64,000 nucleotides of DNA from Erythrobasidium yunnanense. Taxonomy: Eukaryota > Basidiomycota > Cystobasidiomycetes > Erythrobasidiales > Erythrobasidiaceae. The translations under genes were made by a program, and so were the position numbers. Below, in pieces: positions 10,337 to 20,193 of the stretch. The notes below the pieces were generated by a model. It was not told where the DNA came from. It saw nothing but the letters and a program-made list of their open reading frames with translations, and searched no databases. Positions within the stretch are counted from its first letter, which is position 1. Every line of letters starts with the position of its first letter. The stretch is taken from assembly GCA_001600175.1 (NCBI GenBank), contig BCJC01000006.1, forward strand, positions 511,968 through 575,967, read 5' to 3'.

Positions 10337-12531
10337 ATGGAGGGCTCACCTGTCGCGTCTACGTCCAGATTGCCCGAAGAACCTGCTGTAGAAGAGGTTC
10401 GCCTCATGTTCATTCAGATGCGTGGATAAATGCTGACTGCGAATGGTTTCAGACACGTCGAGAGACGTCCGAGCTTTCAACAGTTGACGACCAAACCGCA
10501 ACTACAGAAGACCCCGTAGTCCGCGGTAGAGGTCGTGGACGTCCAAGAGGGAGCAAGGCGCGTGTTCGCGGACGGCCTCGAGGCAAAGGTCTGCCAAAAC
10601 TCGGCTGGCATAAAAGACCACGTCCAGGAGATAGCTCGGACGACGAAGTGCAATTCTTGGCACAACATACAGTGCATCCTGACAAGGGTAATAGAGCGTC
10701 ACAACCTCCGGCTGGCGGCTCTGATGGCGCACAGCCCAATAGCGATGCGGTTCCAGATGTTGCTGCTGTCTCTGGCAAAAGAAGCAGATCGGGAAGACAG
10801 ATCGTCAAGCCTGTCAAGATAGTTCCGAGTACAGAGCCTTCCTGTAGGTGTACTTTACGCATCTTTAGATTTCTTCCTGACCTAGCTTGCCCCTACAGTC
10901 TATCGCGTCGGCCCACGCAGGACTCAGTCTGGCCGCGAGACAACCGAAAACGGCGATGCTACTACATGTCAGATATGTTCACGAGATCAACTTCTTCCAG
11001 CGAACCTCCTCGTTACGTGTGATATTTGCGAAACATCCTATCATCAGCTCTGTCACATTCCAGCAATATCTGACGACACAGCCAAAGACAATGATTCCGC
11101 ATGGTACTGCCTTCAATGCGAATCCAAGAGAAGCATCGCTGCGCCACTAGCGAACTGGGAAGAGAGGGTCAGCGGGCAAGGCCTACCGGAGCGGGACAAA
11201 CTGGATTACCTGCAAAAGCTTCCGCATAGCTTGCTAGTGGAACTATTACTGGACATCGAGTCACACGTACAAGACGCGCACATCTATCCGCCAAACCTCA
11301 TGGCGATTTTATCAGACTATAGGCGCGCTTTGGCTGCCGAAAGAGAGCAGATACAAGCAAGGCAAATAGCCCTCGACTCTCTTCTAGATGAAGAGGCTAG
11401 AAAATTGGATGACAACTCTGGTAAACGGACACGACAAGCTGGAGATGCCAGTGCCGATGCGGAAGATCGTACTAAGCGTATCCGTTCCAACCCTCCCAAT
11501 CAAGATATGCTATCTGGCCTCGCTAATCTGCCTGACGTATCGGCATCTGCGAACCCACATTCGGACCCTGCCCGACAAGCAGGTAAAGCGGCAGCAGCAG
11601 CTTCTGAAGATTTGCTGGATCCAGAGCTAAGAGCCCTATCGTCAAACGACATGCAATCCACTAAAGCACCTAATGGTGCTGTGCCAACAACTTCTGCTGG
11701 ATCGGATGGCCCCAGGCAAGCTACAGGCTATGAAGAGATGGCTATAGAAGCGCTCGAGTACATCAATGACCCTCTTGGAAGCTACCCCAGGACATTGTTC
11801 CAGTGGATGTATGAGTAAGTCAATGTCATCGGAATCTACCCTTCTTGTGCCTTAAAGTACGGGTCTTTTCAGCACCTACCCGGTCATTGAGAGTTTCCGG
11901 GCATCTGCTGGACAAGCAATAAACAGAGCGGTCAAGCGAGGCCGTCTGCTGAAAGAAGGCCGTCTATACAAGATTAATCCGGACTTCGATGACTCGGTGT
12001 TAAGCAATGTCAGTTCCATGCTCCTGCCTTTTCCTGATCAGGAGCTGATGTATGAATGCGATGTGATAGCTCCAAAAGTATCCGTCGCGTACGCTGAAGC
12101 TTGCAGCAACGAGTACACGGAAGCCTCCCGGTCCCAAGCCCCGCGAAGAGTATTTGACTCCACCAGCTGCTCCAGGCAGGTCTGCAGATGGTGCAAACCC
12201 CAAAGATCAGGACATCGCTGTTGGCGGCTCTGCAGACCAATTCGATATGCTCGAGGAAGAAGATGACTATCTCAACGCGGATCAGCTAGAAGATGAATCG
12301 TTCGACGAAGATCACGACGACGTAGGAGTCATCGTGCCAGATTTCGTCATACCGCAGGAACCTGAGACTCAGGACGCCGACATGGATTCCTTCTTGGCGG
12401 AATTTATGTCGGCTTCGAACGGAGACGAGGCATCTTTGACGGCTCCCAGCCATGGCATAGACCATCTTCTGGATCCCAGTCTGTTTGGACCAGACAGTTT
12501 CCAATCCTCGTTCTACCTCCCAGGTCAGTAG
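10337..12531 (+). CDS. AT-hook / PHD finger / winged-helix chromatin protein
   Basis: Probable nuclear chromatin reader; exact role unknown. Exon 1 (10337-10396) is followed by a basic Gly-Arg stretch with AT-hook-like cores (RGRGRPRGSKARVRGRPRGK). After an intron ending near 10900 comes a PHD finger: CQIC, LVTCDICETSYHQLCHIP and WYCLQCE, matching the C4HC3 pattern. Then LDYLQKLPHSLLVELLLDIE and a coiled, charged region. Near 11760-11990, across an intron, the chain DPLGSYPRTLFQWMYDTYPV then INRAVKRGRLLKEGRLYKIN resembles a linker-histone-like (H15) winged helix. The C-terminal 120 residues are very acidic. The last intron has donor GTCAGT and ends GTGATAG. PHD and AT-hook motifs are clear; the winged helix is inferred from the K/R pattern and spacing. 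Confidence 0.82.
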
Positions 12532-12907
12532 CTGTACGTAAAGCTATCGTACGACAGAGCGGGAGGCTTCGCAAGGGTGCATGTTGGTCTTATCGTAAGC
12601 GCAGTGTATCTATGTTGAGGCACTATCACACCTTATGACTGGCTTATTTAAAACCTACTACATATATTGCGGGTCACTAGGAGAAGGGTCACCGGGTCAA
12701 ATTGCTATCTAGATTAGCTTGCATGAATATGTGCTGCCGATGTCACGTATGCTTCTCTTCTTCGCTTTGCAATGTAGCTCTGCTTGCAACTTCTTCACCA
12801 CTGTGCGACATACCGTCTCTGTCGGGGAGCGCTATCAGACCCGACATCCCGGGATGCATCAGGCCACCAAGGCGAGATTGAAGATCAGCTGAAGACTCTC
12901 GGCAACA
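12532..12907. other. Intergenic
   Basis: Spacer between two plus-strand genes, AT-rich around 12645-12670 (TTATTTAAAA). No gene seen. Confidence 0.6.
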
Positions 12908-14655
12908 ATGAATGCTCCTCCTGATGACTGGGTTTCGACTTCGCCCATCGCAGCGCCAGCACCAAGTCGTATTGCACAATCAGTGACACCGGGTCGTGCC
13001 CTCACGAGAGAAGAGATCCGCCAACAGCGCAGACGAGGTAACCCAGCGTAAGCTTACTTGTGTGTTTAGGGCTTCAATGGACGTATCTCATGTGGATTAT
13101 TGCCTGCAGCTTGAACTCGAAAGCAGAGCAGCGCGTCGATCCAAATGACCCGACAAGAAAAACGCGAGAGCAGCCTACCTTTTCTGGCAGAAGCAATGCA
13201 AGCATAGACCCCGATGGCGATGGCGAGAAGCAGCCATCGACGTCACGCAGTCTTCCCAAAACATCACCGCGAAATAGCTTTGTCAGCAAGACCGGTTCTC
13301 AAGTTTTCGAGCAGCGCGAGCATCTCGATGCAGAATCTGTCACAAGAGGCACCAGTACTGTGGTACCAGTTCTACACGCGACGAAGAAGGCGAAACGCAC
13401 ACCCGCCAAGGAAGCTAGTAGTCCTGCTAGACCTATTGATCCTCGCAGAGAGGTCTCTTTACACTTGGCAAATCCTACAGAGCCTGTGTCAGCCCGACAT
13501 AACCCTTTCGATAATCCCTCCCCAGAACAAGCAGACGCAAGCTCGAGCGAGGGCGAACGTGACGCGATTGTTCGGGAAGAGGCGGATCTTCCGCTGTTCA
13601 GGCCAGCATCATCACCTCAAGTATCACCTCCACCTGCTTCTTCGCCCACGAGCGAGCCAACGTACCTTAGCAAAAGTGTGACGCAGGAAGAGCAGCTGGA
13701 CGAAGTTGCCGGAAAGAGTACTACTGAAGATATACTTGCAGTATCTCCAGCGAGTAAGTCTGGGGGGAAGTCGTTTGAGAATACGAAGAAGGCGAAAGAA
13801 AGTCGCGCAATTGAGGAAGGGGACAATCCAAGCAAGACGGACGGAGTGCAGCAGATCAAACCGAGCAATTCATCCAAAGTCAATGGCGCCAAGCGTAAGA
13901 GAGAAAAGACCGTGAATGAGGGTCCAGAAGTCGATGAGGAATCGGCTAAATCGAAGAAGCCAAAGCATGTCAGTGCAAGGACGCCCAGCGACCTTATCTC
14001 CCAGTCGGCGCTACACATCAAGAGCGTTCTGAATCGCATTCGGTAATGCACTCATAACAGATTGTAGGCCGATCTTACTGACTTCAACTCAACTATTCGT
14101 CAAGATCCAATCATAAGGATCAGCTCGACACGCGGAAGATGCTAGGGCGCATCAAGACCGAAGTAGAGAGTCGTGCAACAGAGCTGGTAGGGTTGGCTTC
14201 CTGGGACCGGAGATTGTGTTGATATCGGATGAGACAGTTTCAAGGTCCGCAACAGCGGCAAGGAACGATCGCTGGGGCAGATCGCTTACACGCTCGTAAG
14301 GCCGAGCTCGAAGTAGAAGTATCGAATCTGAACAGCCAGCGCACCGATATTGCGCGGAATTTGCAACGTGAGGAAGTCCTCTGGAGGCAGAGTCGTAGGC
14401 GGCTCAAGGTATTTCTCAATATGGCTCTGCAAGAGCTTGATCACTAATTTGTGTGGTCTAATGTGGATGTAGATTGTATTAGCTTTGCACGAGAAAAGCA
14501 TACTTCTCGAGGATGATACGGCAGAGCCGGAAGCTGTCACTGATACGCTGGAAAGCAAGGTAAGTTCCAGTTCCTCCACGTAAGGATATGACTAAGGTGT
14601 TAAAATGTCTTCTGGGTGCACTTAGCTCGTCTCCATTATAGACAACCTTCGTTAA
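12908..14655 (+). CDS. Disordered nuclear protein with C-terminal coiled coil; CENP-Q-like candidate
   Basis: Starts MNAPPDDWVSTSPIAAPAPS; after an intron a long Ser/Pro/Lys-rich region holds several basic patches (KKAKRTPAK, AKRKREK, KSKKPKH). The ordered C-terminus begins SQSALHIKSVLNRIR, joins SNHKDQLDTRKMLGRIKTEV across an intron, and continues as a coiled coil (HARKAELEVEVSNLNSQRTD, then EVLWRQSRRRLK, IVLALHEKSILLEDD), ending LVSIIDNLR. All introns after 14040 keep frame. A disordered basic N-terminus plus a C-terminal coiled coil with an LALHEKS-like turn recalls fungal CENP-Q/Fta7 kinetochore subunits, but the resemblance is weak. It could be another coiled-coil chromatin protein. Confidence 0.6.
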
Positions 14656-15483
14656 CTTCTGCCCCAATGGCAGATGACCAACACCTTCCTAACCTCGGAG
14701 GATAGATGAATGTATCTCGACACTTCAGGCATCGTCCGCTGAGGGGACACAGCGCCTATAGCTGGCAGATAGGTGTGTCAGATCCACCTATCTGTCACCT
14801 ATCTGTGCCTCGATGTGACAGGCCTGTCATTGATCGAGCCAATCACGGAGAGTCTGCTCGATCATCCGCCGCGCGCATAATCTGATACCAGGAACCGCTG
14901 CCTGTCCCGCAAAATCGCGTCTCGACGCTATGTAGAACCTTCGATATTTAGGCACGAAGCGCATCAACAGGTACAAGCATGTACTAGGAAGGGTAATGAA
15001 ACAGAGACAAGCGTACTGCGCAACGCTTCCAGATACTCGCACGCTGTCAAGCGTCGTCCTTCGACACTTCAACTTACTACTGATTGTACAGAACGACGTT
15101 ACGCTGCTCCGCGCGCGCTTATTATTTTTCATATCATCCATGATAGCATCATCAGGGGTTACTTCCCCACTTTCCAACAACTGGCAGACGTGCAACCGAC
15201 AATTACCGTACCGCTTTCCCTAGCGATCGGGCGGCCTGAGAGCGGCCGAGTGGGTCATCTCGAAAATGTACCGGTGCCGCATCTGCCTTCCTCCCTCCAG
15301 CCACAACCTTTGAGCAGATACTGCGTTCGCAAACAACCATACATGCCTCAACACATGCCCAAGATGAAGGCCTAAACCCGCTCTGGGTGTCGAGAAAAGT
15401 TTGGGATCTCGAACGTTGCAAGGCAGACACGACGCTACCTGTACACCTTCGATCGACAGCCTACTCGAAGCATCATATACTGC
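14656..15483. other. Intergenic, upstream of the bZIP gene
   Basis: 828 bp without a convincing gene. A 122-codon minus-strand open frame (14827-15195) lacks family features and its codon use looks random. The region holds a GATA-type inverted repeat (separate entry). Confidence 0.55.
14766..14805. repeat. Inverted repeat with GATA-type motif plus third copy
   Basis: CAGATAGGTG (14766-14775) is followed after 9 nt by its perfect reverse complement CACCTATCTG (14785-14794). One base later there is a further direct copy of CACCTATCTG (14796-14805). AGATAG matches the core of fungal GATA-factor sites. It may be an operator for the bZIP gene about 680 bp downstream, or a hairpin near the end of the upstream transcript. 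Confidence 0.7.
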
Positions 15484-17002
15484 ATGGATTCTGGGACCGG
15501 TAGCCAAGCAAAGGGCGACTCGTATGTGCCACAGTCGTTGACGTTACAAGGATCGGGGCAGAGAATCCCAGAAGAAGCAGAAGAAGAAGAGTACGATGGT
15601 ACATCTCAATATGCTGCTAGTTCGGCAGGTGTAGAAATGGGCAGTATGGTACGTAGCTGCGATACGCGACCTCCCGATGCAAGCGCCTCAACAAGTTACC
15701 AAACTATGACTCGCAGGCATACTTTCCAGATCAGCCAACGCATTTGTCAGCGCTGCAGCAGGAACAGCCTATACCCAGCACTTCAGCTCTTCCCGAAGCT
15801 TCCTCCCATGACCTACCGGAGGCGGCAGCCATCAGCGTAAGGTCAAGAAGGTAGTCCTCAAACTGAAATAAAGCTGATATGTATGTGAATAGAAACGTAC
15901 TCTACAAAATCGCAGAGCGCAGCGCGAGTTCAGACAGCGCCGAGCTTCGTACATCAAGGATCTTGAAAAGCGCGTGCGTCAACACGAGAGCGGAGGCAGT
16001 GGCGATGCAATACAGGAGCTACGGTCCACGGTATCCCGTTTGTCAGAAGAGAACGACTATCTTCGCGCCACGATCAGTCGGCTTGAAGGTGAACTGGCCG
16101 ATGCCAAGCGGCAATTCCACCCTACAAGGCGCGCCTCCGCGGTCTCTGGCACTATAGCATCACCATTACAGCAAGGGGTCAGCATACCGGACTCCGCTGC
16201 ACCTGTACAGCAACGTCCGCATTCAGCACAATCAGGACTGAGTGCACCATCGCACCTATATCACGCTTCGTCTTCACCATATCCTCGCACTGCGACTCCC
16301 TCGATATACGACCCGGCATACGACAATCAGACCGCTTGGCACCATGGCATGCAGCAGGTTTCGAGCCCCTCACATATAGGTTTCAGGCGTACCTCGCATA
16401 GCACGCCAGTTTCGCCAATCGATGCCAACCCTAGGCTCCCTCCGCGATCTATAATGGCCCCTCGTTCCTCCGTTTCCAGTCTGCCCGATACATCAGCGGC
16501 GAGCACAGGCTATCTGCAAGCACCTCCGGACCTTCGCTACCCTCCCGCTTATGGCCAGCTGCCTGCATCACCAATTACCCACGGGCTTGCTCCTGAGCCT
16601 CGCATTGAGTCTACAAGACTTGGTGGTCTCCAGGTCGCATCTGAAGTTCAATACACGCGCGAGTACCCTTCGGTGCTTGAGCAAGGAACTTCCTCGCATC
16701 AGCAATACAGCTATCAACTGCCTCAGATACAGTTTCCACAGCCTCAATATCATCCAGACCACTCGCAGCAGGGACCACCGTACCTACAGTCTACATACGC
16801 GCCGGCAGGACCCTCCGACTTCCCAACTTCTGGTGAAGTCTATCCACCGCCTCCCGCTCTTGAGATCCATACGACCCACCTTGATCCGAGTGCTGGTTCG
16901 CATTCGGATCCTCCAGCACCTCAGGTAGTCAGCCCGACTACCTTCGCGATGCAAATGTCCCTGTCTCCAGACGTACGTCAGTCAGACAGGGCAGGATACT
17001 GA
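15484..17002 (+). CDS. bZIP transcription factor, Yap/AP-1 type basic region
   Basis: DNA-binding regulator. The acidic N-terminus (MDSGTGSQAKGDSYVPQSLT) runs to MGSM, then an intron (15649-15719) to AYFPDQPTHLSALQQ. A second phase-0 intron (15839-15891) leads into the basic region KRTLQNRRAQREFRQRRASY. The zipper follows with Leu/Ile/Val heptads (IQELRSTVSRLSEENDYLRA, then ISRLEGELADAKRQF). The NRRAQREFRQRR core matches the Yap/Pap1 class (NxxAQxxFR). The remaining 290 residues are Pro/Ser/Tyr/Gln-rich and disordered. I see no Cys in the last 340 residues, so the redox-sensing Cys-rich domains of Yap1/Pap1 are absent; a role other than peroxide sensing is likely. Confidence 0.9.
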
Positions 17003-17312
17003 GGAAATTGCCCGGATGTAAGGATAGCTAGGACTGTTCGTTGTCCCCCTTTCAGTCGATGATCCGCATGCAGCATACACCACTCGTTCAATATCTGCAT
17101 CCACAGGCCTCAGCGCAATATCACTTGTCAGGATGGATACTCCTGATCGTTATACGAAAGCCTTCTGTAAAAGTCTAGCATACGCAGTGAAAGCATTGTG
17201 TAGAAGTTTAGCGTACGCAGTCGAGCTCGGCAGCCCACGTTAGTATTTTTGCGCATGTGGAAGCTCTTCAATCTGTGTGTAGCTGAGGAAATAGCACATG
17301 AGTATCTTACAA
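17003..17312. other. Convergent 3' region with short direct repeat
   Basis: Lies between the convergent bZIP and Pex-like genes. It holds a 22-nt near-repeat at 17167-17188 and 17200-17221 (period 33, three mismatches). No gene seen. Confidence 0.6.
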
Positions 17313-18729
17313 CTAGTACGTAGGCACGCTGACTATCCGTCTGACCCATCTTCTCCGTCTCCTTGCAGCTCCAGCTCTCTCACCCGGTTTCTGTTCCGGA
17401 TCAACATAAAGCGGGCGTTCATCCGCGTCCCAGAACGCCCAGCCTTGTGCATCCACACCATAAGGTGCATTATACAAGCCCAACACATCTATCAACCATT
17501 CTTCATTTACGCTTGCTGCTGACCCGTTCAAATACGCGAAGCCTTTTGGCGGAGTTATGGAATGGAGAGAAGGAGCAGCGGACGCTATGCTTGGGTCGTC
17601 GTACGAGGAAGAACTCGTCACCGACGCCGAGAGTGACGAGCGTAGATTCCGCGCAGCTGAAGAGGGTGTGCCAACCATAGCTGCCGATGCTGCAGATCCA
17701 GTAGAAGCAGCGTGCTTCGCAGACTTTGATAAAAGAGGCTGTTCCTCCTCATCTATGAGGACTACCCATGGCTTCTCCGCTTTGCTTTCCCTCAAAGTAT
17801 CCGTCGACCAGCTGCCGTCCAGCCCTCGTCTTTCGTTCTCCAGCACTACAATCTCTTTGATGATTGTCTTTTCGCCTTTACGATTTGGGTAAACGACTTG
17901 GTCCGGCAGAGCATCGTCCGCTAGGAATTGTACGCCGATGGCTCTCAGACGTTGTACGTAGAGTTTTGTGGATGAAGAGGCGGAGATTGCGTTCATGAAC
18001 GATATAGAGAACGGATGAGTGGCCAGAAGGCCAGCTTCGCCAAGCACAAGGAAGACATAGCGTATATCTAGAAAGGGAGTGCTAAAATATAAGGCTACTC
18101 CGAGGACGAGGGTGATTGAGCAGGATAGCTGAAGGAGAACTGTGGATGTATAGGGAGAGGACCAGTTGAACAAGGGGACTAGATTGCGACCGGCATCTGT
18201 AAGATCGGCTACTCTGCCCATAAGTTCTTGGATGTTTTGCATGTTCTGCAGGTAGCTAAATGTCTCAAGTTAGTATAGGACGCGTCCTCCTTAAATTGAC
18301 TCACTCCACTGATCCAGGTGCAGGCGGGTTCTCCGAAACCGGTGGTCTGACTGTATGGTGCGATGACGGCGGGAAGCGGGTATTATGGTTGACCAGTAAT
18401 ATGACAGTGATAATGATGGATGGCAGTAAGAGGATAGTGGCAGGGAACAAGCAAATGATAGCCCATCCGGCTCCGGCACATAGGGTCTGGAATGGATCTT
18501 GCCATCGAAGTATCGCTTCTATCCTATCTGAGACAGCGAATACAGGTCCAGCTTTCTGTACGAAGCGAGTGAACTGGAGGGTAGTGGTTCGCAAGGACAG
18601 CGCATTCTTTGCCCCGTCAACGCTTGCAGCAGGCAATGAGGAAGCCAGCAGTTCGGATATCAGGTTTGCAGCAGAGTTGGATGTGGACTGATCTCGCTGC
18701 CCAGCGTCTGCATAATGATTGTTCGACAT
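17313..18729 (-). CDS. Pex23/Pex30-family (Pex24p/dysferlin-domain) membrane protein
   Basis: Family members sit in the ER and peroxisome membrane, shape ER subdomains and control peroxisome number (family knowledge). Exon 1 has a hydrophilic start (MSNNHYADAGQRDQSTSNSA), then RIEAILRWQDPFQTL and hydrophobic spans (WAIICLFPATILLLPSIIIT). An intron near 18290 joins GSVD to YLQNMQNIQELMGRVADLTD. Further membrane segments follow (TSTVLLQLSCSITLVLGVAL, YVFLVLGEAGLLAT). The C-terminus has a dysferlin-like pattern: NEEWLIDVLGLYNAPY, GWAFWDADERPLYVD and ARRRRRWVRRIVS. The start lies only 103 bp from the divergent RPN13 start. The subfamily (Pex28, Pex30 or Pex32 type) cannot be fixed by eye. Confidence 0.85.
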
Positions 18730-18832
18730 TTCTTGCTTCTTGACGTCGCTTGGACTTCTGCCTTTGACCCTTCAAAGGCTTATTTCAAGACTCTTCAAGC
18801 ATCCATTACCACCAGTCTTAAGCTGCGTTAAA
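18730..18832. promoter_or_regulatory. Short bidirectional promoter, PEX-like / RPN13
   Basis: 103 bp serve both genes. It contains TTGACGTCG, a CRE/ATF-like palindrome core. No PACE (GGTGGCAAA) proteasome element is visible. Confidence 0.5.
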
Positions 18833-20052
18833 ATGCCCGCCTTGATCTCGTTCAGAGCTGGACGCGCAGAGCGAAGAGGGACAACGAGCTGGGTGGACCC
18901 GCAGCCTGGACGAGGGTGAGCCGGGCGTCGACAGCGAGAAGTCACAGCAAATATCTGACGATACTTCGGTTCACCGGCAATCTGCAGCCTCGTCTCTGTC
19001 GAGCAAAGTAACGATGACGGCCTGCTGCACTGTGAGCGCGCGAACTGACCAGCGGAAGACGGTTCTTTGGGCGCTGATAGCTATCTGGACAGTCATCTAC
19101 AAGGATCTAGAATCCAACAACACCATCGACGTACGCTCGCCGGGCAAAGACAGCCTTCTAGGCGAAAAGCTGACGACGATGGACCGCGCAGGACCTGATA
19201 CTCTTCCCTGGCGACGCAACCTTCGCGCCAGTCTCGAATGCACGAAGAGTCTATGTTCTACGCTTCACAAGCTCGAGCGCAAGGCATTTCTACTGGATGC
19301 AAGATGTAGCAGACGACCAGGACAGCCGACGAGCAAGCAGGGTGAACGCACTCATTGATGACCCAAGTGCTAGTGAAGATGCTCCAGCAGATCAATCACA
19401 AGATACAGACATGTCTTCGGCGTCGGCACCAGCTGCAAGCTCGTAAGTTTGGCCAGATCTAGACCGACTAGGTGTATGTTGTCTACTACAACAGCAGGAT
19501 GTACAAGATACGGAATAGAAGCTCATGTATCTGCCCTTCCTCAGATCCCAGCCTGCTCCTTCCTCGTCCTCATCACCCACCGATAGCAATCCTCCTCCAT
19601 CCTACTCCTCTTCTTCCAATATCACCCAAGAGCAGATGGCCCAACTCCAAGCCTTGATCCAACGAAGTGAACAGTCATCTGGCTCAACTTACGGTGGTCC
19701 AAGCGTTTCCCTAGCCGACATCCTCTCCCCATCCCGTCTTCTATCTCTGCTCAACTCCAATCCATCAATCGCCGAATCTCTATACGCCTACTTGCCTCCC
19801 GCAAGCGAGACGGTACCGCATAATCTGGAAACGCTTAAAGCGGTCTTCACCTCCCCTGAAGTCCGAAAATCAGCTAGAGGTCTGGATCAGGCGCTTAGTA
19901 CAGGCGCTCTCGGTCCGCTTGCCTATGGGCTGGGATTGAAGGAAGATGAGACATTTGGCGTGGATAATTACCTGAAAGGCGTACAGAGGCTGGGCGATGA
20001 AGAGAAGAACAAATCTGCAGGAGAGTCTGGAAATGCTATGCAGACGGATTAG
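18833..20052 (+). CDS. RPN13: Proteasome ubiquitin receptor Rpn13
   Basis: Ubiquitin receptor of the 19S regulatory particle that also recruits the deubiquitinase UCH37 (family knowledge). The Pru domain is split over small exons: MPALISFRAGRAERRG and TSWVDPQPGRG, then LVSVEQSNDDGLLHC, then FIYKDLESNNTID, then DLILFPGDATFAPVSNARRV and YVLRFTSSSARHFYWMQD. This matches the Rpn13 order of ubiquitin- and Rpn2-binding segments. A Ser/Pro-rich linker follows. The C-terminal DEUBAD reads SLADILSPSRLLSLLNSNPS, then SIAESLYAYLPP, FTSPEVRKSARGLDQALSTG and LGPLAYGLGL. Each exon joins in frame with GT-AG sites. The intron before SQPAPSSSSSP was placed by the SS/SQ junction. Confidence 0.94.
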
Positions 20053-20193
20053 CGAGTTTGTCCTTTCGTGTCGTAGCATTGAAAACGATTTGCTTAGCAT
20101 GCATCAGGCAAGGGCGGCATAGCGTACAACAACTCTAGAAACTGCGATCTGCACTGAATTTTGCTTCTTTCTCGGACCGGAGGCATAAATAAA

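Noticed and set aside
14827-15195. 122-codon minus-strand frame as a gene
   Set aside because: No family motif, no sensible hydrophobic or charged pattern, and no supporting splice sites.
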